64,000 bases of DNA from Janthinobacterium sp. TB1-E2 (lineage in GTDB: Bacteria; Pseudomonadota; Gammaproteobacteria; Burkholderiales; Burkholderiaceae_D). The notes beneath the pieces were generated by a model that searched no databases, had not been told where the DNA came from, and worked only from the letters and a program-made list of their open reading frames with translations. The position numbers and the translations under genes are program-made. Shown piece by piece: positions 25,554 to 34,181 of this stretch; the stretch's first letter is position 1, and each line of letters opens with the position of its first letter. The stretch is from positions 496,001 through 560,000 of the forward strand of contig NZ_CP142523.1 in assembly GCF_036885605.1 (NCBI RefSeq), written 5' to 3'.

Positions 25554-27095
25554 ATGATGAATACGCAAGCGCAACACAACGCCGCGCCAGCTCCCTTGCT
25601 GGAGTTGCGCGGCATCAGCAAGTCTTTTCCTGGCGTCAAAGCCCTCAGCGACGTTGCCCTGCGCCTGTATCCGGGTGAAGTGCACACCTTGATGGGGCAG
25701 AACGGCGCCGGGAAATCGACGCTGATCAAGGTGCTGACGGGCGTCTACACGCCCGACAGCGGCCAGATTCTGTTTGACGGCAAGCCCATCGCGCCCGCGT
25801 CCACCTCGGATGCGCAGTTGCTCGGCATCAGCACCGTGTACCAGGAAGTCAATCTGTGCCCGAACCTGTCGGTGGCGGAAAACATCTTTATTGGCCGCTA
25901 CCCGCGCCGCTTCGGCGCCATCGACTGGCGTTCCATGCAGCAGCAGGCGCGTGCCTTGCTGCAGCAGTTGCAGATCGATATCGATGTCACGGCGCAACTG
26001 TCCAGCTTTCCGCTGGCGATCCAGCAAATGGTGGCCATTTCGCGCGCACTGAACATTTCGGCTCGCGTGCTGATCCTCGATGAACCCACGTCCAGCCTCG
26101 ACGAGGCTGAAGTCAATCTGCTGTTTTCCGTGCTGCGCCGCCTGCGCGAGCAAGGCATGGCGATTCTGTTTGTGACCCACTTCCTCGACCAGACCTACGC
26201 CATTTCCGACCGCATCACCGTCATGCGCAATGGCGAGCGCGAGGGCGAATATGCATGCAGCGAACTGTCGCGCCTGGCGCTGGTCAATAAAATGATCGGT
26301 GTGGCTGCCGACACGCAGGAGCAAACGCCGGACCTGGCGCAAGAAGCGGGCGCCGCCAGCTTCGGTCCGACTGTGCTCGAAGCGCAGGGACTCGGCCGCA
26401 AGGGTGCCCTGCTGCCCATGGATTTCCACATCCGCCAGGGCGAATTGCTGGGCCTGGCCGGCTTGCTCGGTTCGGGCCGCACGGAACTGGCGCGTTTGCT
26501 GTTCGGCGCCGACAAGGCCGATTCCGGCAGCATCGTCATGCAGGGCAAGATACGCCAGTTCAACGTGCCGCGCGACGCGATCGCCCAGGACATCGGTTTC
26601 TGCTCGGAAGACCGCAAGCACGAGGGCGCGATTTTGTCGCTGTCCGTGCGCGAAAACATCATATTGGCCTTGCAGGCCCGCACGGGCTTGCTGCGCGCCA
26701 TCCCGTTCAAACGCCAGCAGGCGCTGGCCGACGAGTACGTGAAGGCACTGGGCATCAAGACGGCCAGCATCGAAACGCCGATTGGCAGCCTGTCGGGCGG
26801 CAATCAGCAGAAAGCCTTGCTGGCGCGCTGGCTGGTGACGTCGCCGGCCATGCTGATTCTCGATGAACCGACGCGCGGCATCGACGTGCGCGCCAAGCAG
26901 GAAATCATGAGTTATGTGAGCAAGCTGTGCCGCAAGGGCATGGCCATCCTGTTCATCTCGTCGGAGCTGCCGGAAGTGCTGCGCTGCAGCGACCGTATTC
27001 TCGTCATGCGCGACCGCAAGGCCTGCGGCGACTATGCGCGCGGCGAGCTCGACGACAGCTCCGTGCTGCAAGTGATCGCCGGAGACGCCACATGA
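25554..27095 (+). CDS. ytfR: Sugar ABC transporter ATP-binding protein (YtfR-like, two cassettes)
   Basis: 513 residues with two ABC domains. The first has Walker A GQNGAGKST and a degenerate signature (FPLAIQQMVA); the second has signature LSGGNQQK and Walker B LILDEPTRGID. This asymmetry is normal for the carbohydrate-uptake class 2 family. It powers import of the sugar delivered by the YtfQ-like protein 9 bases upstream. Two ATGs lie in a row at 25554 and 25557 without a strong ribosome site. It overlaps the permease gene by 4 bases. Confidence 0.93.
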   Translation: MMNTQAQHNAAPAPLLELRGISKSFPGVKALSDVALRLYPGEVHTLMGQNGAGKSTLIKVLTGVYTPDSGQILFDGKPIAPASTSDAQLLGISTVYQEVNLCPNLSVAENIFIGRYPRRFGAIDWRSMQQQARALLQQLQIDIDVTAQLSSFPLAIQQMVAISRALNISARVLILDEPTSSLDEAEVNLLFSVLRRLREQGMAILFVTHFLDQTYAISDRITVMRNGEREGEYACSELSRLALVNKMIGVAADTQEQTPDLAQEAGAASFGPTVLEAQGLGRKGALLPMDFHIRQGELLGLAGLLGSGRTELARLLFGADKADSGSIVMQGKIRQFNVPRDAIAQDIGFCSEDRKHEGAILSLSVRENIILALQARTGLLRAIPFKRQQALADEYVKALGIKTASIETPIGSLSGGNQQKALLARWLVTSPAMLILDEPTRGIDVRAKQEIMSYVSKLCRKGMAILFISSELPEVLRCSDRILVMRDRKACGDYARGELDDSSVLQVIAGDAT

Positions 27096-28174
27096 GTTTA
27101 TCCACGCCATCGAACGCGCCCCTGGCGCGTCCGGCTTCCACTACGGGTACGTCCGCCTTGCATACCGTTCTGCACCACCCCTTGAGCCGGCCCCTGGCCG
27201 CGCTGTTGCTGCTGTTGCTGGTGGCCTTCTTTGCCATCCCCGGCTTTTTCCACCTGGAAGTGCGCGACGGCCACTTGTACGGCAGCGTGATCGACATCGT
27301 CAACCGTGCCGCCCCGCTGATGCTGGCGGCCCTGGGCATGACCCTGGTCATCGCCACGCGCGGCATCGATATTTCCGTGGGCGCCGTCGTGGCCCTGTCC
27401 GGTACCGTGGCCGCCATGCTGATCGGCGGCACCATGGTGATGGACAACGGCGTGCCGACCTACGTGAGCAACATCCCCATGGGCTGGGCCCTGGCGGCCG
27501 CCTTGGGCGCGGCCCTGCTGTGCGGCGCCTGGAATGGCGTGCTGGTGGCGGGACTCGGCTTGCAACCCATCGTCGCGACATTGATACTGATGGTGGCGGG
27601 GCGTGGCCTGGCGCAATTGCTGACGGATGGGCAGATCGTCACCGTCTATTATCAACCGTTCTTTTTCATCGGCAGCGGCTACCTGTTTGGCTTGCCGTTT
27701 TCCCTGTTCCTCGTCGCTGCCGTGTTCATTATTACGGCCGTGCTGATGCGCAAGACGGCCCTGGGCCTGTTTATCCAGGCCGTCGGCATCAACCCCGTCG
27801 CCGCGCGCCTGGCCGGCATCAAGACGGCGACGCTGATCTTTTTCGTCTACGTGTTTTGCGCCGCCTGCGCGGGCCTGTCGGGTCTGATGATCAGCTCTAA
27901 CATCAAGAGCGCCGATGCGAACAATGCGGGCCTGATGCTGGAACTCGACGCCATCCTGGCCGTGACCTTGGGCGGTACGTCCTTGGCTGGCGGCAAGTTC
28001 AGTCTCGTGGGCAGCATGATAGGCGCCCTCATCATCCAGACCCTGACCTACACGATCTATTCGCTGGGCGTGCCGCCGGAAGTGAACATGGTCGTCAAGT
28101 CGGTCGTCGTCTTCCTCGTCTGCCTGTCGCAATCGTCGGAATTCAAGCAATTGCTGCATCGGAGAAAAGCATGA
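27092..28174 (+). CDS. ytfT: Sugar ABC transporter permease (YtfT-like)
   Basis: 360 residues, about ten hydrophobic segments, of the RbsC/BPD_transp_2 family. The conserved stretch GMTLVIATRGIDISVGAVVAL lies in the first third. It starts in the ATGA overlap with the ATPase gene at 27092 after GGAGACGCC and ends in another ATGA overlap with the second permease. The frame is open 55 codons upstream, but that overlaps the ATPase. With its partner it forms the heterodimeric membrane channel of the arabinose importer. Confidence 0.91.
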   Translation: MSLSTPSNAPLARPASTTGTSALHTVLHHPLSRPLAALLLLLLVAFFAIPGFFHLEVRDGHLYGSVIDIVNRAAPLMLAALGMTLVIATRGIDISVGAVVALSGTVAAMLIGGTMVMDNGVPTYVSNIPMGWALAAALGAALLCGAWNGVLVAGLGLQPIVATLILMVAGRGLAQLLTDGQIVTVYYQPFFFIGSGYLFGLPFSLFLVAAVFIITAVLMRKTALGLFIQAVGINPVAARLAGIKTATLIFFVYVFCAACAGLSGLMISSNIKSADANNAGLMLELDAILAVTLGGTSLAGGKFSLVGSMIGALIIQTLTYTIYSLGVPPEVNMVVKSVVVFLVCLSQSSEFKQLLHRRKA

Positions 28175-29145
28175 AGGGCTTGCTGCATACCCCGTATTTC
28201 ACCTCGCTCGTCACGGTCCTGCTGCTGGTGGTGATGCTGGGCCTCGGCGGCGCCGCCTATCCGGGCCTGCTGTCGACGCAAGTGATCTTTAACCTGTTGA
28301 TCGATAACGCCTTTTTGCTGGTGATCGCCGTCGGCATGACCTTCGTCATCGTTTCCGGCGGCATCGATCTGTCCGTCGGTTCCGTGCTGGCCCTGTCGAC
28401 CATGATCGCCGCCTGGCTGCTCAACGTGGCGCACTGGCCGCCGCTCTTGGTGATCGTCACGGTGCTGGCACTGGGCACCGTGTTTGGCGCCAGCATGGGC
28501 GCGCTGATTCATTACTTCAAATTGCAGCCCTTCATCGTCACCCTGGCCGGCATGTTTCTGGCGCGCGGGCTGTGCTACTTGATCAGCATCAATTCCATCA
28601 CCATCGACGACCCGTTGTTCGTGGCCATGTCGCAGACGCAATTGCAATTTCTCGGCGGTTTTGTCTCACCCGGCGTCGTGATCGCCGTGATCACGTTGCT
28701 CTTGGCCATCTGGCTGGCGCACGCCACGCCGTTCGGCCGCGCCGTGTATGCGATCGGCGGCAATGAACAGTCGGCCCTGATGATGGGGCTGCCCGTGGGC
28801 CGCACCAAGGTCTTTATCTATGCCTTCAGCGGCTTTTGCGCTGCGCTCGGCGGCGTGCTGTTTTCGTTCTACATGCTGTCCGGCTATGGCTTGCATGCGC
28901 AAGGCACGGAACTGGACGCGATTGCCGCCGTCGTCATCGGCGGCACCCTGCTCAGCGGCGGCTATGGCTATGTGGCGGGCGCGCTGTCGGGCGTGCTGGT
29001 GCTGGGCACCATCCAGACCCTGATCGCCTTCGACGGCACGCTCAGCTCATGGTGGACCAAGATCGTCATCGGTGGCTTGCTATTCGTCTTTTGCGTCGTG
29101 CAAAGACTGATGGCCATGGGCCAGAAGAATACCTATCGGAGTTAA
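28171..29145 (+). CDS. yjfF: Sugar ABC transporter permease (YjfF-like)
   Basis: 324 residues, the second RbsC-type permease, with [19 protein letters not shown] in the first third and GGTLLSGGYGYVAGAL near the end. Start ATG 28171 overlaps the first permease stop by 4 bases. Having two unequal permease genes is the hallmark of the YtfRT-YjfF subgroup, unlike the homodimeric ribose system seen at 44253. Confidence 0.91.
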   Translation: MKGLLHTPYFTSLVTVLLLVVMLGLGGAAYPGLLSTQVIFNLLIDNAFLLVIAVGMTFVIVSGGIDLSVGSVLALSTMIAAWLLNVAHWPPLLVIVTVLALGTVFGASMGALIHYFKLQPFIVTLAGMFLARGLCYLISINSITIDDPLFVAMSQTQLQFLGGFVSPGVVIAVITLLLAIWLAHATPFGRAVYAIGGNEQSALMMGLPVGRTKVFIYAFSGFCAALGGVLFSFYMLSGYGLHAQGTELDAIAAVVIGGTLLSGGYGYVAGALSGVLVLGTIQTLIAFDGTLSSWWTKIVIGGLLFVFCVVQRLMAMGQKNTYRS

Positions 29146-29149
29146 TACC

Positions 29150-30124
29150 ATGTTTCACAAGATAAAACTTGCCGCAGCCATCGGCATGGCGGCGGCGCTC
29201 GCCTGCGCCCCATTCGTCGCACAGGCAGCCAACCCCATCGTCAAGGATATCTACACGGGCGACCCGGCCGCGCTGGTCGACAATGGCAGGGTCTACCTGT
29301 ACGTGGGCCACGATGAAGCGAGCGCCACGGATACGGATTACCGCATGAACGAGTGGCGCGTGTATTCCTCGTGCGACATGGCGAACTGGACGGATCACGG
29401 CTCGCCCGTGCGCTTTTCCACCTTCGCGTGGGCCGGCAAGGATGCCTGGGCCGGTGACATCGTCAAGCGCGGCAATAAATATTATTTCTATTCGACCGTC
29501 GACCATAAAACCATTCCCGGCAAAGCCATCGGTGTGGCCGTCTCCGACAGCCCGACCGGGCCGTTCGTCGATGCGCGCGGCAGCGCCCTGATCACCAACG
29601 ACATGACGAAGCAGACGGCCATTCCCTGGGACGATATCGACCCGGCCGTCTTTATCGACACGGATGGGCAGGCCTACATTTACTGGGGTAACACGGTCTT
29701 GAAATACGCCAAGCTGAAAGCCAATATGACGGAGCTGGACGGCCCGATTCTGACCTTCGGCATGGATGCGTTCACGGAAGCGGCCTATATGCACAAGCAT
29801 GCCGGTACGTATTACTTGTCGTACTCGCGCAATTTCCCGGAAGAGACGGCGTATTCGACGGGCCCGACGCCGACGGGGCCCTGGCATTTCCGCGGCACCA
29901 TCATGGACAAGAATGCCGTCGTGAAAACCATTCACCAGGCCATCATCGAGTTCAATGGCAAGTCCTACATCTTCTATCACAACGACAAGTTGCCCGGCGG
30001 CGGAGAATACCGGCGTTCCGTGGCCGTGGAAGAGCTGAAATACAAGCCGGACGGCACCATCGAATTCATCCAGCAAACGGCTGGCCCGGCCGCCAACCCG
30101 AGCGCCGCCTGCAAGGCATTGTGA
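29150..30124 (+). CDS. Secreted GH43 family glycoside hydrolase
   Basis: 324 residues with a signal peptide of about 26 residues (FVAQAANPI). The GH43 base is D38 in IYTGDPAAL; WDDIDPAVF and FTEAAYMHKH supply the other two acids. The branch is closer to exo-acting arabinofuranosidase/beta-xylosidase enzymes than to the endo-arabinanase at 23387. It starts 4 bases after the permease stop, behind CGGAGTTAATACC, so it belongs to the importer operon. Together with the GH51 and the first secreted GH43 it gives the locus three exported arabinan-active enzymes. Confidence 0.85.
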   Translation: MFHKIKLAAAIGMAAALACAPFVAQAANPIVKDIYTGDPAALVDNGRVYLYVGHDEASATDTDYRMNEWRVYSSCDMANWTDHGSPVRFSTFAWAGKDAWAGDIVKRGNKYYFYSTVDHKTIPGKAIGVAVSDSPTGPFVDARGSALITNDMTKQTAIPWDDIDPAVFIDTDGQAYIYWGNTVLKYAKLKANMTELDGPILTFGMDAFTEAAYMHKHAGTYYLSYSRNFPEETAYSTGPTPTGPWHFRGTIMDKNAVVKTIHQAIIEFNGKSYIFYHNDKLPGGGEYRRSVAVEELKYKPDGTIEFIQQTAGPAANPSAACKAL

Positions 30125-30159
30125 ACGCTTGTTGACCAAGTATAAAAAGGAGACATACC

Positions 30160-30211
30160 GATATCTATAACATCGATATTGAATTAAAACTGATATCGAT
30201 CATGATATGAT
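30160..30211 (+). promoter_or_regulatory. Operator cluster and -10 box at the LysR gene start
   Basis: Two operator-like pairs lie just before the LysR start codon: GATATC-N9-GATATT (30160-30180) and GATATC-GATCAT-GATATG (30192-30209). A TATGAT box at 30206-30211 overlaps the second pair and stands only 6 bases before the ATG at 30218, which would give an almost leaderless message. A regulator bound here would block its own promoter. Confidence 0.68.
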
Positions 30212-30217
30212 TTATTC

Positions 30218-31159
30218 ATGGATACCCTCAACCCCAACTGGTTCTTGCGAGCCCGCCTGAAGACGCGGCAATTGCTGCTGTTGATCGCCCTTGATGAGCA
30301 GCGCAACATCCACCGCGCGGCGGAAGAATTGCACATGACGCAGCCGGCCGCGTCCAAGCAAATCAAGGACCTGGAAGAGATGCTGGACGTGCGCCTGTTC
30401 GACAGGTTGCCGCGCGGCATGGAGCCGACCATCTACGGCGAGACGATGATACGCCACGCGCGCATGGCCCTGACGAGCCTGTCCTTGGCGCATGACGACA
30501 TCGTCGCCCTGAAGTCGGGCCTGACGGGCCAGGTGGAGGTGGGCGTGATCATGACGCCGGCCATGGCCTTGCTGCCGCGCGCGATTGCCCGCATCAAGCA
30601 GCAGGCACCGTTGATGCGCATCGGCGTGCACCTGGAGCACAGCAATACGCTGATGGACATGCTGCAGCACGGCACCCTCGACTTCATGATCGGGCGCATC
30701 CTGGAAAAGGAAAGCAGCGCGGGACTCATCTACGAGGAATTGACGGAAGAGCCGGCCAGCGCCGTGGCGCGCAATGGCCATCCGCTGCTGTCGCGCAAGA
30801 ATCTGCAATTGAAGGATTTGGCGGGCCAGCCGTGGATTCTACCGCCGCAAGGCAGTATCCTGCGCCACCGCTTCGACATGATGTTCCGCCGCGCGGGCCA
30901 GGAGCCGCCTGTCGACGTGGTCGACACCACCGCCTTGCTCCTGATCACGTCGCTACTACAGCAGACGGACTCGCTGCACGTGATGCCGACGGAAGTGGCC
31001 CATTACTACGAATCGTTGAACGTGCTGAGCATCTTGCCCATCGAGCTGCCGTGCAAGATGGATGCGTTCGGCATTATTCGCCAGCAGGATCATTTGCTGT
31101 CGCCGGGGGCGGATATGCTGCTCAAGGCCGTGCGGGCCACGGCGGCGGATATGTATTGA
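30218..31159 (+). CDS. LysR-type regulator, probable arabinose-locus regulator (GbpR-like)
   Basis: 313 residues: an N-terminal winged helix (residues about 15-75, NIHRAAEELHMTQPAASKQI) and a LysR effector-binding domain. The N-terminus (LKTRQLLLLIALDEQRN) is like the GbpR branch, which controls sugar-binding protein genes in Azospirillum and relatives. There is no Shine-Dalgarno before ATG 30218 and the -10 box is 6 bases away. It follows the importer operon in the same direction and carries copies of the operator found at the three arabinose promoters, so it is the best candidate for the regulon's activator and its own repressor. Confidence 0.86.
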   Translation: MDTLNPNWFLRARLKTRQLLLLIALDEQRNIHRAAEELHMTQPAASKQIKDLEEMLDVRLFDRLPRGMEPTIYGETMIRHARMALTSLSLAHDDIVALKSGLTGQVEVGVIMTPAMALLPRAIARIKQQAPLMRIGVHLEHSNTLMDMLQHGTLDFMIGRILEKESSAGLIYEELTEEPASAVARNGHPLLSRKNLQLKDLAGQPWILPPQGSILRHRFDMMFRRAGQEPPVDVVDTTALLLITSLLQQTDSLHVMPTEVAHYYESLNVLSILPIELPCKMDAFGIIRQQDHLLSPGADMLLKAVRATAADMY

Positions 31160-31173
31160 GTGCTGTGCTGGTG

Positions 31174-31257
31174 TTGTCGGATTACGCGTTCCGCTAATCC
31201 GACCTACCGTTCACATGCATGGTAGGTCGGATTAGCCCGCAGGGCGTAATCCGACAA
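31174..31257. repeat. REP-like inverted repeat pair
   Basis: TTGTCGGATTACGC...GCTAATCCGACCTACC (31174-31208) and its inverse GGTAGGTCGGATTAGC...GCGTAATCCGACAA form a near-perfect long hairpin with loop GTTCACATGCAT. It is the same family as 2768-2874. It lies between the convergent LysR and TPR/oxygenase genes. Confidence 0.8.
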
Positions 31258-31270
31258 TTGCCCCTTACAC

Positions 31271-32536
31271 TCAATCCGGTACTTCAAAGAAAAACAGCTG
31301 CACCAATCGCCCATTCTCCGGCGTGTCGCCAAACACATTGCTGATCGAGTGGAAATAGTGTCCCTTGTACACGATCAGGCGGTTGTGGCGCATCGGCACT
31401 TCCAGCAGCGCTTGCCAACTGTCGCGCTGTTCCTGCAAGTCGTTGAATTTCTGCACTTTACTGTTCGGCAGCCAGCGTTTCTGGAAATCCTTGAAGCTGG
31501 CGTAGCCGCCCGCTTTCACGTCCGTTTCGGGTAATCGCCGGTACCAGCCGCTGGGCTGGTGGCGCCAGAAGGTGGTGCCGCCCTGGCACTGCTCGGGCGG
31601 GTTCAGATACAGCACGCCCGCATAGAAATTGAAATTGTTCCCCGTCTCGTTGTCCACGTGGATATCGGTGCGCGCCATGGCGTCCGCATAGCTGAGGCGG
31701 TAGGAACCGTTGTCGGGCGAGATAAAACGGATGGGGCGGCCCAGCGCCGTGGCGATGCGCTCCATGATGGCCTGGCTGGGCTGGCCCGCCGTCTGGCTGC
31801 CTGGATAGTTTTGCCCCGCATAGCGCTGCTGCTCGAACGGCAACGCCAGCGCTTGCGCGCGCCAGGCGGCGGGATCGGGCAGGAAATCGTCGAGGATGTG
31901 CAAATCCGTTTCGCGCAGGAAATCGTGCAAGCTTGCCGGCACGTCGGGCGCCGTCAGCCGTTCCGTGTTTTCCGTGCCGGGGCTGGCAAAGCCGATGCGG
32001 CACGTTTGCGCCAGTGGCGCATGCAGCGCCAGGCCTTGCGCGTAGCGTTCCAACGCCAGCTCTTGCTGTCCCGTGCGGTAGTACAGCTCGGCCAGTCCCT
32101 GCAGGGTTTGCCAGCGCTGCGGACGTAGGGCGTGGGCCCGTTCCAGTTCGGCGATGGTCTCCATCAGCCGCTGTTTTCCCATCAGCAATTCCGCATGGCT
32201 GATGGCGAAATCATGTTCGTGCGGCGCCAGCCGCGCCGCCGTGGCGTAGCTGGCCAGCGCCGCCTCGCTGTCCGTGCCGCGCAGCACGTTGCCGAGGTTG
32301 TAGTGGAACAGGGCGTTGTCCGGTTGCTGCTTGAGCGACAGTTTCAGCAAGCCCAGGCCGATGGCGCCCTGGCCCAGCTCCAGCATCGCCAGTCCCTGGA
32401 AATGCTGGGCTTCGGCCAGGGCCGGGTTCAGCTTATACGCGGCCTGGTAGGCGTTGATCGCCTCGATCAGCTTGCCCGCCTGCTGCAGCCCTTGCCCGTT
32501 TGCCAGATGTTGTTCCGCCAGTGTCTGTTCGCCCAT
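31271..32536 (-). CDS. TPR protein with DUF6445-type 2OG-Fe(II) oxygenase-like domain
   Basis: 421 residues. Residues 1-175 are about four to five TPR helical pairs; residues 205-420 look like a double-stranded beta-helix oxygenase of the DUF6445 type. The iron triad is visible as H293-x-D295 (TDIHVDN) and distal H396 (YFHSI); a C-terminal Arg (ENGRLVQ) could hold 2-oxoglutarate. It has no signal peptide. The substrate is unknown; TPRs suggest a protein or peptide partner. Last of four leftward genes, it starts 54 bases after the lipoprotein stop. Confidence 0.8.
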   Translation of the reverse strand: MGEQTLAEQHLANGQGLQQAGKLIEAINAYQAAYKLNPALAEAQHFQGLAMLELGQGAIGLGLLKLSLKQQPDNALFHYNLGNVLRGTDSEAALASYATAARLAPHEHDFAISHAELLMGKQRLMETIAELERAHALRPQRWQTLQGLAELYYRTGQQELALERYAQGLALHAPLAQTCRIGFASPGTENTERLTAPDVPASLHDFLRETDLHILDDFLPDPAAWRAQALALPFEQQRYAGQNYPGSQTAGQPSQAIMERIATALGRPIRFISPDNGSYRLSYADAMARTDIHVDNETGNNFNFYAGVLYLNPPEQCQGGTTFWRHQPSGWYRRLPETDVKAGGYASFKDFQKRWLPNSKVQKFNDLQEQRDSWQALLEVPMRHNRLIVYKGHYFHSISNVFGDTPENGRLVQLFFFEVPD

Positions 32537-32590
32537 ATGTCCCGATCCCGATCCCGATGCAATGTGGCGAACAGTGTAACCGAGCCCGTT

Positions 32591-33322
32591 CTACCGTGCC
32601 TGGCTGACGGGAATTTCTTCCCCGTTCAGCTTGATCGCCACCTTGACGATCTGCGCCTTGACCTGGTTGCTGGCCATGTCCGCTTCCTGGGCGTAGGCAT
32701 ACACGACGATGGCGAAATCCTTGTATCCGCTGCGCGCCGCTTCGATCTTGCGCGCCGCCTCCTGGTCCACTTTCAGCAGCGAATAACCGTCGCCATTCGT
32801 GAACGCCAGCTTGTAGTCGCCGTTGTCGTACATGTAGTAATACGTGCCCGCGTCGGCGAACTTGGCGGGGAAGGCGGCCTTGTCCATGGCGTACGGCGAC
32901 AGCGCGCCTTGGCCATTGATCTGGTAGCGCAGGTAGCGCTTCGCCTTGGCCTCATTGACCTTGGCGTCGATCTGCGGTTTCAGGGCGTCGAGCACTTCCT
33001 GCTTGCGGAAGGCGTCGTTGCTGCCCGCATATTCGCGCGAGATGCGCTGTGCCACGGCCGCATAGTCGGGCGGCACGCCGGACAGGGCGAGGTAGCTGTA
33101 CATCAGCTGGTGGCCGCTGGTGATGTCGACATAGCTGGACGTTGGCGTGGCAGCGTCCGCTTGCGGCAGGCTGGCGGCGGCGGCCTTCACTTGCGCCTTG
33201 GCGGCCATGTCGGCGACATTCGCGGCGACGGGAGCGGAGGCGGCCGGTGTGACGGTCTCTGTTTTACCGCAGGCGGACAGCAGGACGGCGATGGCGAGCA
33301 GGGCTGGGAGGCTACGTTGCAT
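32591..33322 (-). CDS. Lipoprotein, DUF4852-like
   Basis: 243 residues. A lipobox LSAC puts the lipidated cysteine at C18. An Ala-rich linker to about residue 60 is followed by a domain resembling DUF4852 (YLRYQINGQGALSPYAMDK...FAIVVYAYAQ). It is expected at the inner face of the outer membrane or the outer face of the inner membrane. It follows the membrane protein gene by 33 bases and probably shares its transcript. No function is established for the family. Confidence 0.7.
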   Translation of the reverse strand: MQRSLPALLAIAVLLSACGKTETVTPAASAPVAANVADMAAKAQVKAAAASLPQADAATPTSSYVDITSGHQLMYSYLALSGVPPDYAAVAQRISREYAGSNDAFRKQEVLDALKPQIDAKVNEAKAKRYLRYQINGQGALSPYAMDKAAFPAKFADAGTYYYMYDNGDYKLAFTNGDGYSLLKVDQEAARKIEAARSGYKDFAIVVYAYAQEADMASNQVKAQIVKVAIKLNGEEIPVSQAR

Positions 33323-33355
33323 GATATTTCCTTCAATGAATGTGTAAGAGGTGGC

Positions 33356-34180
33356 TTAGCCGATGGTTTTACGTTTGTATTCGCCGACGCCGTAAGCGGC
33401 CAGGACGATGGAAGACGCCAGCACCAGGTAAAAGCCGATGCCGAACGAGAGGCCTTGCCACACTTGCCCCAGCATTTCGCTGGCCATCTGCTCGGCCATG
33501 CGGGCCGCGCGGGTGCCCATGATGCCGCCCATGGCGCTGCCCGCGTCGCTGACGGCGCCCTTGATCTTGATGAACAGCACGCTGCTGTGGATGACGATGA
33601 ACAGCAGCGGGGCGCACTTGCCCAGCGCCGCTTTCGGGTGGCGGCTAACCATGGTGGCGCAGCATCCGGCAATGGCCAGCAGGAAGAAAAATTGTGCCGA
33701 CGTAAAACCGCCGCCGCCATCGCGGGCAAAGCTTTCCAGGCTGTCGGCGGACAAGCCCAGCAACTGCCAGTAGGTGCGCGAGACGGAGGCGAACAAACGG
33801 ATGCCGATGGTGTTGAAGATAAAGGCGCCGGCGATCAGGACGCCCAGGCTGGCCAGCACCTTGATGCCCAGGGCGGACACGGCCTGGCCCCACAGCTGCT
33901 GGCTTTTGTCGCGCGCCAGTTTCGCCGCGCCGGCCATTTCTTCCTGCGCCAGTTGCTGCGTTGCCACGGCGCTGACGGTGGCGAGGCTGCCGGCCTCATC
34001 GAAGCGCACGTCGACGACGGCGTTGATGGCGGGCGCCACGTCCGAGCGCCAGTGCGTGGCCACGTCGAACGCATGTTGAATGCCGGCCACGCTGACGGAA
34101 CCCTGTCCGCTCGATTGGTAGGCGAGGATGCGGCCACGCTGGCCGGTGGTAATGGTTGCTGCCGTGCTGGATGGTTGCAT
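33356..34180 (-). CDS. Unknown integral membrane protein (275 aa)
   Basis: 274 residues. The first 65 residues form a small beta-rich cytoplasmic domain (GRILAYQSSGQGSVSVAG, DVRFDEAGS), somewhat like an OB/cold-shock fold. Residues about 100-270 hold roughly four membrane helices. I do not recognise a named family. It lies between the metacaspase and the DUF4852-like lipoprotein, all leftward. Its ribosome site lies within one arm of an inverted repeat (see 34182-34251), so its translation may be structure-controlled. Confidence 0.7.
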   Translation of the reverse strand: MQPSSTAATITTGQRGRILAYQSSGQGSVSVAGIQHAFDVATHWRSDVAPAINAVVDVRFDEAGSLATVSAVATQQLAQEEMAGAAKLARDKSQQLWGQAVSALGIKVLASLGVLIAGAFIFNTIGIRLFASVSRTYWQLLGLSADSLESFARDGGGGFTSAQFFFLLAIAGCCATMVSRHPKAALGKCAPLLFIVIHSSVLFIKIKGAVSDAGSAMGGIMGTRAARMAEQMASEMLGQVWQGLSFGIGFYLVLASSIVLAAYGVGEYKRKTIG

Positions 34181-34181
34181 G

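Noticed and set aside
25975-25995. A GATATCGAT stretch within the ATPase gene as a further operator
   Set aside because: It lies in coding sequence, lacks the 19-base link to a TTGGA element and is explained by Asp-Ile codons.
24507-27110. An 867-codon minus-strand frame over the importer genes
   Set aside because: It is antisense to clear YtfQ and YtfR homologues and has no recognisable domain.
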